Source: Phymatolithon calcareum (Eukaryota > Rhodophyta > Florideophyceae > Hapalidiales). Taken from it: a stretch of 64,000 nt of DNA. The stretch's first letter is position 1; each line of letters opens with the position of its first letter. The translations under genes and the position numbers were made by a program. The notes below the pieces were generated by a model. It worked only from the letters and a program-made list of their open reading frames with translations. It ran no database searches and was not told the DNA's origin. The DNA lies in the NCBI GenBank assembly GCA_977006965.1, contig OZ345383.1:124001-188000 (forward strand). The letters run 5' to 3'. Below are positions 24,652 to 34,996 of the stretch, piece after piece.

Positions 24652-25937
24652 AGTCCAACTTCTGCGCTGTGTCGCAGATATAGGACCGTAACCCTCGAAA
24701 CCTGTAATTACCTCGCGTAGGAGTTCTCGGGGTAGAAAATATTCCTCTCTTGTAACTATACAATCACCACCACAGAAGGTATTCCTTGCTATCAATGCAA
24801 TCGTTTCCATAAGCGACACGAAAGAGGAAGACGAGTTCTGACTTGAATGCATCAGTGCTCAAATCAATCAAACCTGCTTCGCGCGGAGCCTGGCGCCACG
24901 TCAAGGCCTCTTTTTCGACTGGATCCAGAGTTGCTTGAACAGCTAATACCTGTTAACTCCTTAGCGCTCAACGCGAGCATAACACCGGCGATTCAACGTC
25001 ATCTCTCCCCTGCACGAGGCGCTTGGGTAGCTCACGGCCTCCATCTGTCGTCGATCTGCAGAAGCTTCTCCGGTCCTGTCGACATCCATTCTCCTGAACT
25101 TGTGGGCTCAGCACAGTAGGGTGTTGCGACTTAACTAAAATTCACGTATTCCACACATCAGCTGAGTTGAGGTTGATGACTGTAGACGGTGTCAGCCCAA
25201 CCCCTTTATAGGTACATGTAATATTACATGGATACGCGCACAGGCGCGTGGCCAAGTAATATTGAGTCTGATTGACTCGACATTCTATTACGTGGTAGGT
25301 TACAATTTCTACATAAAAGGCGAGGGATGTGGGCCTCTCCCATAATGGAGGGCACCGCACCTAAACCAATTAACCAAAGTCCTGGCCTACACCTTCAAGG
25401 TCAACCTTGTTCTTCGAGCGTCACCACTGGTCTATATGACGTCTGCTAAGTTCGTGACCTTAGAATATATTAGAAATTAGTGCATGAATCAACGATGATC
25501 GATCTCGAATACCGATGAATGAAGTTCGCGGTCAGTCCTTCAGAACAAAGCCGTCTGCAGTTCGCAGATCTTGCCAGGCGTCTGTATTGATTCGAACCGC
25601 GCATCAACAATGTACGTTTCGATACTCGGAATGAGCATCGATATTTTCGATATCAACTAATATCTGATTATCAACTAGATTTTGGGGATATGACAAAATA
25701 TCAAGTTTTCTCTTCCGGTATCAACTGCTGCAGTTTCATCATATACATCATTTTTGCACCAATATTCGATGATCGAATGTCGTACAGTCAAAATTGTTAA
25801 TTTTCAGAAAATGTCTCGTTCCCCTAATAACACGCGTAAGAATATGACAGTCTAAAAATTGCGTCGCTACATATCGACTACAGTAGTTGGCCAAATATTC
25901 GAAGTGGTATTCACTCTCAGAATTAGGTTGATACTCA

Positions 25938-26344
25938 GGCCCGGTTTATACCAACATTTTCATGTTCCTGTCGAGCACGTTTTGCTTCAAAAAGACACCT
26001 GGCGGTTTTCTTGTGGATGGACACTCGCGTCGCGTCTTGTCATACGACCAGGACCATAGGAAGTTCTTCGCCACCGGGAAACAGGTTAGCTCTGTTTCTT
26101 CTGCTTTTTTCTCATACATCATTACAGTAAATTTGTTTTTGGCGGGTTTCACGCTCGATTTTCGCTCTGTTGCTCGGGAGTACGTCGATGTGCTCTTTAA
26201 GCCGGGAGTGAACATGCCATCCGATGCTATCTAACTGGTATGGACAGAAGTAGACATATGGTCATATGATTAAAAAGTGGAAGCAGTACTGGGACTCCCG
26301 TAGTGGCCGAACATGAACTCGAAAACGCTGGTATAAACCGGACC
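25938..26344. mobile_element. Harbinger-like MITE
   Basis: The 407-bp element has inverted ends starting GGCCCGGTTTATACCAACAT on the left and GGTCCGGTTTATACCAGCGT on the right, about 30 bp each. TCA at 25935-25937 and 26345-26347 could be a 3-bp target duplication. TIRs beginning GG(G/C)CC with 3-bp duplications are typical of PIF/Harbinger MITEs. No transposase is encoded. The right arm lacks it. Confidence 0.6.
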
Positions 26345-26760
26345 TCATTCCCATTTGATACTTGCGAGGTCGATGAATAAATTGTGGGTTTGAGGCCGTT
26401 TAGTCACCGGTTATCATGGGAGATGATTCTGGTTATTTGAGCGGGAAGGGGCAGTCGGATTAGGAAATCTATTTGGCACTTTGTGCAGTTCGTTTCGATG
26501 ACCTCAACTGCAGATTACTTCCGCTGAGGAAGATACTTCTCCAAGTGGCACTTCTAGCTTGTGTATACAATCATGGAAAAGTCAGTATTTAGTTCTGCTG
26601 CAAAATGGGATCCGACTACAAACTCTGCGTCAATAGACAGAAGTAAGTCAATTCTATGGGTTCGAAATGGTTCCCCAGCCATTACCAGATGCGTTGCAAA
26701 CTTTTTATTCTTTCTGCTACCAGTTCGCTGTGCTCATGCAGTCTCTTCTCCATCACTCTT

Positions 26761-26857
26761 TGGAGCCTTTGGATCCCGTGTGGGTCGTTAGAAGTGTTGC
26801 CCCAAATGTCTGCAGATGCGTTGGCAACACTATAATAAAAATCTCATCTTTCCTTCT
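26761..26857 (+). mobile_element. 97-bp LINE-2 tail with 15-bp target duplication
   Basis: The LINE-2 hairpin (GTTGCCCC ... GTTGGCAACACT) and AATAAAAATC end lie between TTCTCCATCACTCTT repeats at 26746-26760 and 26858-26872. The other arm shows the empty site as one copy of nearly the same word at about 31070-31085 (reverse strand). Confidence 0.82.
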
Positions 26858-26943
26858 TTCTCCATCACTCTTGCCAACCTCGTCGCGTCCACACTGCTAT
26901 AATACATGCTAGTCCTGTTGCCAAAATCCAAACGTTTCTGTTC

Positions 26944-27770
26944 TCATCTCAAATGGTCTCCAGAGGAAGGCGGACATACTGACGCCATAGTCAACCTCAC
27001 ATTTTTCTCCTGCTTGGCGGAACCGGGATACCAACAGACCCTGTTCGCGCTGTTCAGCTCTAGAACCGGGCCATTGAAAAAGGCGCACATATAGACGAGG
27101 CGAGGCACATGCGTCCATAAGCCCGTCTTCTTCAATGGGACGGTTTTATAACTCAACGACGCGAAATAGTTCTGTTGGTATCCCGAGTCCGCCAATCGGC
27201 GAAAAAATGTGGTGCTGGCACTTGTGTTCTTCTGTTCGCCTGCTTCAACGCGGCGGCTGTCGAGCTCTAATGCGTAAGCCCGGTTTCTTGATATCCCTAC
27301 TCCTTGGTGTCTTGCGCACGAAACTGTCACCGGGTGTTCCTGATAGACAAAGCGTTCACTCGCTCTGAATACTCTGTACTCCAGTAGCGCGATTTCGAGA
27401 AACGCACCTTTGGTGCGCATTAAAACAATTTTCCAGTCCCCACGAAATGCCGCGTACCGCATCTCTCGGCAGGTGATATTGCGGCAAAATAAAGGAGGGA
27501 TGCGGTCTCGGTCGCACAGCCAACGAGTACTGCGCGGACACACACCGGAGTGCCGGCAACTGCCGCTGCAAATGACTGGCGCTTTGTGCGCATTCTTGAC
27601 CGAATCGCCTGGTCCAGCGCGAGAAAGATACAAGCATCTCCCTCTCTTGCTACCCGCACGAGTTCGTCCACGGAAGCAAGGTGGGCAACGAGCGCGTACA
27701 CAGCGATTGTGTGGAATGCGCGTAGAGCTTTGACAAGGTATCCGCGTTCAGTCTTCGACAATGTAAGCAA
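26944..27770 (-). pseudogene. degenerate conserved reading frames, left copy (family unknown)
   Basis: Two overlapping minus-strand frames (27770-27420, 116 codons; 27633-26944, 229 codons) keep residues shared with the right-arm copy at 30212-31075. Examples are SVDELVR, ISPAERC, FRASERFVYQEH, and YMCAFFNGPVLEL with ANRV and SGDHLR. Shared words occur in more than one frame, as expected for DNA-level homology, so coding is uncertain. I recognise no domain. A small inverted repeat built on CCATTGAA (27057-27080 and 27131-27152) lies inside and is also present in the other arm. Confidence 0.3.
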
Positions 27771-28271
27771 AGATCAGTAGACAAGGAACAGAGGTTGCGC
27801 TATGAAAATCACAAACACGCAATGCACATTGCACGTCTTCTACCGACGCGCCCGACTGAGCACGAGTGAACCATATGCACTTGTCGCACTCGTTGCGAGT
27901 ACGAGTCTATTCTCAGGGGCGACGAGGGCACCGATGGCGATTGAGCGAAAAGAGAAAGCCCGCAGGCCGAATGTGACTCAAGCCTTGCAAAGGAATATTC
28001 CCGGTGCTCAGTCTTCAGCACCATAAGCAATACGTAGTATGCATTGAGCAGAGGGATGTGATACAAAATCGATTGCTGCGCAACAAGAGGCGATTCGCCA
28101 GCGTCGCTCAGGAGGTACAACGGATTCTTGCTCAAGGTATTTCTAGCATCCAGACCGGTGGCACATCGCTGTCACACGCATTCAGCGATAGCAATACGCC
28201 CAGCTCAAAACATGAGCAAAGACCGCCGGTCCGTGAGGCGGCGCCGCTGCGGCGGTATGCAGTTCAATTAA

Positions 28272-29078
28272 GGACCTACATCCCCATCTTAGATTTTCAC
28301 TTTTATTTTTTATGAGCTTGGCAATCCGAGAAGCTCATTGGACACTTTCTGTTATGGCAGTACATAACTGGCTAAGCAAAAAAAAAAGTCCTCGCGCCGT
28401 GGAAACTTTTTCTAGAAATTCTCAGCAGAGGGTTCCTTCGAAAATCGGGACAGCTCCTTAAACGCGCAGTTTAAGACCACTTCCTGATCCGTTCTTCGAA
28501 TTTTGAAAACTATTATATAAAGCCAAGAATGTAGGTTATCCAAAAATCAAAAAAAATCAAAGAAAGGGGATGATATAAGGAGTGTAGAGCACTTTTCGTA
28601 ATTCTGATCTTGAAAAAGAATCGCCTACAAAGATGGACAATTATCTCGAAAAGGACTCGAAGAATTTCTTATTGCCTCGGTCAAAAGTTTCGAATGGTTG
28701 TAGACTACCGCAGGAATACTGCAAATTTGGTAAAATCGAACGTCTAGGTGGCAAACAAGTTCGCGCCGCGAGACCAAAAGTTTTTTAAAATCGGCAAAGG
28801 AACAGGCGAAAAATATACTAAAATTCACGTTGCGCCCCGACGAGAAGCTGAAACTGTTCGAAGGAAACACAGTAAGCATTTTTCTGTAATGATTGATTAG
28901 AGCCGAATATTGGATACTTTTGCTGACTTCATGTTTGAAAATATTTCACTTGTTTCTACACATTTTCTTGAAACTGGATGCAGTCCCGTCGGTGCAAACG
29001 ACATAATTAAAATTTTCATCCAGTTTATGAGCATTGTTTCGGCCAGTGAGAGCGCTTCAAAGATGGGGAAGTAGGTCC
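28272..29078. mobile_element. non-autonomous DNA element with TTAA target duplication
   Basis: The 807-bp element has 19-bp inverted ends differing at one base (GGACCTACATCCCCATCTT left, GGACCTACTTCCCCATCTT right, reverse strand). TTAA lies at 28268-28271 and 29079-29082. The other arm reads straight through this point near 29832. No transposase is present; the longest frame is 84 codons. A TTAA target is the hallmark of piggyBac-type transposases, so this is probably a piggyBac-mobilised MITE, though its ends do not resemble those of the piggyBac copy at 32170. Confidence 0.75.
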
Positions 29079-29293
29079 TTAACATCACAGCTTGGGCACC
29101 TCGCCTGAGATGTCTACCGCGGAAGTGAAAATGTCAGAATGTTACTTTTTCATAATCTCGGATGATGTCATACAGTACTGTAAACGTGCCATGTACTGGC
29201 TTAGTAGAGCAGTACATGATATATCATATGTGTTCTGTTCTAAGCCAGTCAGTCCTCGTTCACTGGATCTTCCAATTTAGATTATCCTCGATT

Positions 29294-29376
29294 TTCAGTA
29301 TAAGACAGGCAGCTCACCATCATTGTGAGCTGCCTCTCTCATGATGATCATGGTGAGCTGCCTATCTTACACTGAA
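29294..29376. mobile_element. small foldback MITE near the palindrome centre
   Basis: The ends TTCAGTATAAGACAGGCAGC and TTCAGTGTAAGATAGGCAGC (reverse strand) form an inverted repeat of 27 bp with two mismatches. The interior holds a third copy of GGCAGCTCAC in inverse orientation. It lies in the left arm and has no partner in the right arm. Confidence 0.5.
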
Positions 29377-29415
29377 GATGATGCGGTACCATCTTCAATT
29401 TATCTAAATTTAAAG

Positions 29416-29519
29416 ACATGCATTTCATTCACGCGGCTTTGAAGGCGAGGACCCATTATGCCGAGAGTCATTAAGACTTAGTGTATTGCGTGCACCGTTA
29501 CTCCTATACCGTTGTTGAC
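29416..29519. other. unpaired spacer at the centre of the palindrome
   Basis: Arm homology is last seen at the ATTTAAAG words near 29405-29413 (left) and 29520-29535 (right, reverse strand). The roughly 105 bp between them match neither side and contain no coding sequence. Confidence 0.5.
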
Positions 29520-29617
29520 TATTCTACGACCTTTAAATTCAGATAAATGTAAGCGCTGCCTCTCGTGTTCTTCTAAATTGGAAGATCCAGCGAACGAAGA
29601 CTGACGTACTGTATTAG

Positions 29618-29643
29618 CAGGGGAATGCCATAACATTCCCCTG
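29618..29643. other. 26-bp perfect hairpin between 7-bp direct repeats
   Basis: CAGGGGAATG and CATTCCCCTG form a perfect stem around CCATAA. GTATTAG lies on both sides (29611-29617 and 29644-29650). The left arm lacks this stretch. Confidence 0.5.
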
Positions 29644-29922
29644 GTATTAGTGGCTTAGAGCAGCACACATGGCACCTTTACAGTGCTGTATGATATCACC
29701 TGAAATTTTGAAAAATAATATTGTGACTTTTTCATCGGCGCCGGTATCACGGCGAGGTAGACATCTCGAGCGAGGTCCAGTACTGTGCAACGGCAATCAT
29801 CGAGCTCTGATGTCCAGTGCAATCGATTACTTGAACTGCATACCCCCGCGGCGGCGCCGCCTCGCGGATCGGCGATCTTTTCTCATGGTTTAACTGAGCG
29901 CGGGGAACAATCCTTTTCAAGG

Positions 29923-29982
29923 GGGATATTTGATGATTTTTTTTGAGAGCTCCCAAAGCCGCACCTTGGAGTAACGGGGCAG
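29923..29982 (-). mobile_element. 60-bp LINE-3 tail with 13-bp target duplication
   Basis: Minus-strand LINE-3 3' end (GTTACTCCAAGGTGCGGCTT, GGGAGCTC, A-run). It is flanked by ATCCTTTTCAAGG at 29910-29922 and 29983-29995. The left arm has one related word near 27990-28002. Confidence 0.75.
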
Positions 29983-30211
29983 ATCCTTTTCAAGGCACGG
30001 GCCATATTGCGCATACGGGCTTTCTCTTGCCGCCCAATCGACCTCGATGCCCTCGCCGCCCTTGAGGATGGACTCGTACTCGCAACGAATGCGGCATATG
30101 CATATGGTTCACGCGTGCTCGGACGGGCGCGTCGGCGGAGTATGTGCAATGTGCATTGCGCGCATGTGATTTTCATAGCCTAACCTCTGTTCCCTGCATG
30201 CTGATCTTTGC

Positions 30212-31075
30212 TTGCAATGCCGAAGACTCAACTCGGATGCCTCCGTGGACGAACTCGTGCGCGCAGCAAGTGAAGGAAGAGCTTGTAGCTCTCTCGCGCT
30301 CAACAAGGCGAGTCGGTCAACGATATATATATATCGCGTCAGAGATTTCCGTGGCAGTTCCCTGCCTTCCGCTGTGTGGTACCCGTCGGCTGTGCGGCCG
30401 TAGCCGCGTCCCCCCCTTTGTTTCCGTTAATATCGCCTGCCGAGCGATGCAGTACGGGGAGTATTTGTGGGGACTGGAAGGTTTTGTCAAACCTATTCAC
30501 CGTGCGTTTCTTGAAATCATTCTACTGGAGGAGAGAGCGTTCAGAGCCAGCAAACGCTTTGTCTATGAGGAACACTGAGAGCATTGGTTTGTCACGCTGG
30601 TGGCAGTTTGGTGTGCGAGACCAAAAGCGATCATCGACGGGATATCAGAAAACCGGGGTCACGCAGGAGGGCTCGAGAGCCGCCCGTTGAAGCAGGCGGA
30701 CAGAAGAACGCAAGTGTCAGCACCGCATTTTTGCGCCGATTGGCGGACTCGAGATATCGATAGAGCCAATTCGCGCAGTTGAGTGCTAAAACCGCCCCAT
30801 TGAAGAATTCGGACGTATAGACGTATGTGCCTCGCCTCTTCTATATGTGCGCCTTCTTCAATGGCCCGGTTTTAGAGCTGAGCAGCGCGAACAGGGTCTG
30901 TCGGTATCCCGGTTCCGCCAAGCCGGAGGAAAATGTGAGGTTAGCTATGGCGTCAATATGTCCGTCTTCGTCTGGAGACCATTTGAGACGAGAACAGAAA
31001 CTTGCGAAGTTTGGCAACAGGGCTAGCGTGCAGTGCAGTTTAGCAATGTGGACTCGACGAGGTTGGCAAGAGTGA
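30212..31075 (+). pseudogene. degenerate conserved reading frames, right copy (family unknown)
   Basis: Plus-strand frames at 30212-30403, 30376-30690, 30144-30578 and 30827-31075 share words with the left copy (SVDELVRAA, ISPAERC, FRASKRFVYEEH, YMCAFFNGPVLELSSANRVC, SGDHLRREQ). Stops and frame changes break both copies at different places, so the sequence may have been coding before the duplication. No family is recognised. A run of TA repeats at 30322-30335 lies within it. Confidence 0.3.
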
Positions 31076-32169
31076 AGGAGAAGAGACTGCACGAGAACAG
31101 CGAACTGGTAGTAGAAGGAATAAAAAGTTTGCAACGCATCAGGTACTAGTTGGGCAACCATTTCGAACCTTAAGATTTTACTTACTGCTCTCTGTTGACG
31201 CGAAGTTTGTAGTCGGATCCTATTTCCAGCACAACTAAATACTGACTTTTCCATTATTGTCTTTACAAACTAGATGTACCACTTGGAGAATTATTCTCCT
31301 CAACGGAAGTATTCTGCCGTTGAGGTCGTTGAAGCGAAGTGCTGAAGGAGACATATGGACTTCCTAATCCGTCGGTCCTTTGCTTTTCTAAGAACCCAGA
31401 TCTTGGCCCAAGATGAACTGTGACTAATTGGCCTAAAACGCACCATAGATGTGTCAACGTCGCGTGTAGCGAAACCTACATTGTTGATGCACAGTTGGAA
31501 TCAATAATAGACGTCTAGTAAGATCTGGCAACTCCAGACGGCTTTGTTATGAATGACTGACCAACAACTTTATTGTATCGGTATTCGAAATCGATCATCG
31601 TTGAGTCATGCGCTACTTTCTAATACATTCTACGGTCACGAACTTAGCCGAAGTCATCATTCTTAACTCAGCTGATGTGTGGAAAAAATGAACTTTCAGG
31701 AAGTTTCGACTCCCTCCTGTGCTGAGCCCACGAGTTCAGGAGCACGGATGTCGACTGGACTAGAGAAGCTCATACAGATCCACGTCCGATAGAGGCCGTA
31801 AGCTACCGAAACGCCTCCTACAGGAACAACGGGAGAGACGACGATAAATCGGGGGTGTTCGGCTCGTATTGAGCGCTAAGGAGTTAACAGCAATTTGCTG
31901 TTCAAGCAATTCTGGATCCCGCGGACAAAGAGGCGTTGACGTGGGGCTAGGCTCCGCGCGAAGCAGGTTTGATTGATATGAGCTCTGATGCATTCAAGCC
32001 AAAACTCGTCTTCCTTTTCCGTGTCGCTTTTCAATATAATGATTGCGACTTAATAATGAATACCTTCTGTGGTGGTGATTGTATAGCTACAAGAGAGGAA
32101 TATTTGCTACCCCGAGAGCTCTTACCTGAGGCTGTATGTTTGACGATAATGTCAGGTTTCGAGGGCTAG

Positions 32170-34752
32170 TGTCTAGTTTACTGAAATTTTTCCTCAATTG
32201 AGGGGCACTTTTCCCTCAATTGAGGTAACGAAAATCATTTAATTTTTGCGCATGAAAGCTACTCACTATCGGGCACATCAAAAGCGTCAAGCTCATGGAT
32301 GTCTTCCACATGCTTCGCGAAGCAATTCCTGCCAGTAGACGTGCCGCAAATGAATATTGCGGCACCATCTAGCCTGTTACATGATGAGCACACCAGCGTT
32401 GTCTTCTTGACTTTGCAGACCCTGCAGTTCTTTTGCGAAGCAAAATTAGTCATCATGCCATCCGCAGTCTTCCTTTTCTTTCTCGTGGGGGTTAAGTGGG
32501 TTCCAACACCGCTCCCGGAGACAAAAGTACGTTCAGGAGTGGTTGAGCGGCGACGAGTATTACGCGTATCGAACGAGTTATCGATGAGTTGCTCGGCCAG
32601 CACTTCATAATACCTTCGTTGCGTCATGTGATCCTGATACTCTGCATGCGCACCGGAGAATAAAAGCCAGCTTTCAACCACACAAATCGCCAAAAGAGAT
32701 GTGTTAACGCGGAACGACCAGTCCAAGGTGTTGACTTTCTTCTCAAGATCCAAACTCTCTTGGCGGCACCGATTGTGCTTGTCGATTTGCGCACACGCAG
32801 AGTAGTACGTCTCGCATACCTCGGGCTGGGGCACGGACAGCTCAACACGGGACGGTCCTTCTTCAAGCTGACGCCAACGCACACGATTGTGCGGTTTGCC
32901 TTCCAGTGTCGTAGAGGTAGTAGAAATAAAATAGCGGCGATCTCGGTCAACCCAAAGAGCCGTCATCATTAACGGCTCACAGTTCAAGGATTTTCGAACG
33001 AGAGAAACACATTGACCTCTTTCTGAAATCTCAATTCTTGATAGGTAGTCCATGGGATAATTATTAGTCGCCGTTTTGATGACTCCAACGAATTTTAGGC
33101 CCAAACGAAGAAGCATCTCTGCAGATTCAACACTCGCAAAGTAAGAATCCGCGCAGACAATGCGCCTTGTGCCAGAGTATGCGGCAACAAGACGGCGTAA
33201 AACTGCTGTACCATGGGCCATTTCGCCTTCGAAATCCTTTTTCTTCTCGTCTTCTGCGGTTGTAACGAGCTCGAGATGCAGCATTATCCCACTTCTTCCA
33301 CATGCAGAGTTCTGTATCTCGCAACTGTTCTCTGGCTTACGGTTAATCGCAATGTACTGAGGTAGTCCGACATCAAGCCAATGACCTCCGTTGCCATACC
33401 AGCGAGATATGGACTCATCAACGCAAATGAGGTCCGACGGCGACACATTGCGCTTTCGGTGCTCGTTTATGGCATCGACAAAATCTTGAACGAGCGCCCA
33501 GCGGTACTGCGCAGAAGAAATGCTGCCTCTTTCACTAGGTTGTATGCTGAATGTAACGCATCGAAGGTATGCGGTGAACCTGTCTCTTGACATCCCAGTG
33601 TTTGAAAAACAAGGAGCCGGAATGTATTTGTTCTGCCTGGTTGTCTGCCATAGATCTGTCTTAGCGCCAAACTCAAATCTTGTCATGAGGACGAGGATTC
33701 CGAAAAACTTAATCAGCTCTGTGACCGTAGTCTCTTTTCGTGCGATTCGTTTCAGCTTCGCGGACGTCCATGCTGCTATTTTTCGAAGGTGACCTTGCGG
33801 AAACATGGTCATAAAGCAATCATAGGGCGTGTGATGCCCAATACCACCATTTTCCGATATAAAATCTCCATGTGGAGTGCGAAATGTCCAGAACTGACAT
33901 GGAATTCGTCCCCCAATCGGGCATAGAACTTGTCGCTCGTACCATGGCACCCCATGAGCAATAACGTTGGGTTCGCGGTCGGGTGTGATGACATCTACTT
34001 CCTCTTCCGACACCTGGTCCCAAGAGCCTTGCATGGCGTAGGCGAGAGTGCCTGATATAGGGCGTCCATAGCTTCTGAGGGTTGTATCGAAGCTTGTGTG
34101 CCGTTTTGGAGAGCTTGTGGTTGCGACTGGGGACAATAAACTGGCATTTGGCGAAGAAGACGGACGACCACGAGTACTGTAAGCCGGATTTTGTGGTGCA
34201 GAGTTCTGCGTGCTGGGACTTGATACAAGCATTCGAGAGGACGGAGAACCTTCGTCAACCTTTCCTGCCTTGATTTTAACAATCTTGAGTGTCTTAATCT
34301 TAGTTTTCTCAGTCGGTTTCTGAACTAGGACCCATTTCACGCGAAGCGATGTGCTTGCGCGACCATTGATTTCATTCAATAGTACCTCCAGAACTGTGCC
34401 GTTCACCTTTTTTGACTTGGAAAAGGCTCCATAGAGCCTGCAACACTCTGCGAGACTGGTCGCTGATGTTGCCTTAGTGTGTACGGACGCGCCAACCACT
34501 CGGCGCGGGTCTTTTTCTCGTGACATGGCAGGTCCGCTTCTTCTAACTGAAAATTGTAATTTCGTTCCTACCGCCGAACGACGCCCATTTAAAGCCGTAG
34601 TTTGGGTACTCCTCAGGCAGAACACAAGCCCGCCTTCCCAAAGTTGGCGCGAACTTTCTGTTTCGCATTCTTTCTACATACTTTTTTGAGCTTTCAAAAA
34701 GCCCCTCAATTGAGGGATTTATCCTCAATTGAGATGGTTAGTAAACTAGACG
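32170..34752 (-). mobile_element. complete piggyBac-family transposon
   Basis: The 2583-bp element ends in short inverted repeats (TGTCTAGTTTACT left, CGTCTAGTTTACT right, reverse strand). CTAG lies on both sides at 32166-32169 and 34753-34756 as a 4-bp target duplication. Just inside each end are two copies of CCTCAATTGAGG-like palindromes (32192-32216 and 34705-34732), likely transposase-binding sites. The left arm shows the empty site near 24680-24705 as GGGTTACGG on the reverse strand. piggyBac normally uses TTAA; the CTAG here may be a variant target or a later change. Confidence 0.85.
32259..34625 (-). CDS. piggyBac-like transposase
   Basis: This uninterrupted 788-residue protein should cut and paste its element by a DDE/D mechanism. 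Order: a basic, Ser-rich N-terminus (1-190); the DDE_Tnp_1_7-type catalytic domain (about 270-690) with the acidic triad at D403 (ICVDESISRW), D493 (IVCADSYFAS) and D615 (AQIDKHNR); and a Cys-rich zinc-binding tail (about 734-775, CRVCK ... CSSCNR ... ICGTSTGRNCF) like the C-terminal finger of other piggyBac transposases. Length is above the usual 550-650, mostly from the N-terminus; M34 is an alternative start. The frame has no lesion and lies between matching ends, so the copy could still be active. No domestication sign is seen. Confidence 0.9.
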   Translation of the reverse strand: MFCLRSTQTTALNGRRSAVGTKLQFSVRRSGPAMSREKDPRRVVGASVHTKATSATSLAECCRLYGAFSKSKKVNGTVLEVLLNEINGRASTSLRVKWVLVQKPTEKTKIKTLKIVKIKAGKVDEGSPSSRMLVSSPSTQNSAPQNPAYSTRGRPSSSPNASLLSPVATTSSPKRHTSFDTTLRSYGRPISGTLAYAMQGSWDQVSEEEVDVITPDREPNVIAHGVPWYERQVLCPIGGRIPCQFWTFRTPHGDFISENGGIGHHTPYDCFMTMFPQGHLRKIAAWTSAKLKRIARKETTVTELIKFFGILVLMTRFEFGAKTDLWQTTRQNKYIPAPCFSNTGMSRDRFTAYLRCVTFSIQPSERGSISSAQYRWALVQDFVDAINEHRKRNVSPSDLICVDESISRWYGNGGHWLDVGLPQYIAINRKPENSCEIQNSACGRSGIMLHLELVTTAEDEKKKDFEGEMAHGTAVLRRLVAAYSGTRRIVCADSYFASVESAEMLLRLGLKFVGVIKTATNNYPMDYLSRIEISERGQCVSLVRKSLNCEPLMMTALWVDRDRRYFISTTSTTLEGKPHNRVRWRQLEEGPSRVELSVPQPEVCETYYSACAQIDKHNRCRQESLDLEKKVNTLDWSFRVNTSLLAICVVESWLLFSGAHAEYQDHMTQRRYYEVLAEQLIDNSFDTRNTRRRSTTPERTFVSGSGVGTHLTPTRKKRKTADGMMTNFASQKNCRVCKVKKTTLVCSSCNRLDGAAIFICGTSTGRNCFAKHVEDIHELDAFDVPDSE

Positions 34753-34856
34753 CTAGGGTCCTATATCTGCGACACAACGCGGACTGTCTTGCATGTCCTC
34801 CTGGACTGCTGCACCAGGCCTGTAGACTGTCCTACCTCGGGATCAGTATAAACAAC

Positions 34857-34996
34857 TGTCAGATCCTCACTAGTGGGCTGGATAGTCAGTAGACAGCCCT
34901 AGTCTGCCCTCTCCAGCCACATGTATGATCGATAACCCACTATAAGTACTACCACTCTCATCTAAGTAAAGGCTTAGTCATCCTTCAGTGTTAAGA
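34857..34996 (+). repeat. copia-1 5' LTR
   Basis: It matches 39463-39602 and, in reverse, the solo LTR at 61571-61709. The next bases (GATTATGGGCC, 34997-35007) contain TTATGGGCC, which fits the anticodon-loop region of initiator tRNA-Met, the internal primer used by several copia elements. That assignment is inferred. Confidence 0.82.

Larger units (their letters stand above)
2990..29415. repeat. left arm of giant inverted duplication
   Basis: This arm pairs as a reverse complement with 29520-53655. Collinear blocks seen by eye are: 2990-5625 with about 51030-53655; 6058-6858 with about 49695-51020; 12280-12735 with 47233-48235; 12731-14180 with about 41050-42122; about 21990-22045 with about 40960-41010; 24030-24452 with 40523-40960; 24666-25620 with 34757-34796 and 31490-32165; 26395-27780 with about 30200-31420; 27800-28271 with 29832-30180; 29083-29410 with 29525-29830. 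Gaps are explained mostly by the transposons listed separately. Confidence 0.85.

Noticed and set aside
30322-30335. TA-repeat run as an origin or promoter
   Set aside because: It is a short simple repeat in decayed sequence with no supporting element.
24427-34830. The inner inverted repeat as a single foldback transposon
   Set aside because: The pairing continues outward through 12-14 kb/41-48 kb to the NOX genes, so it is part of the larger duplication.
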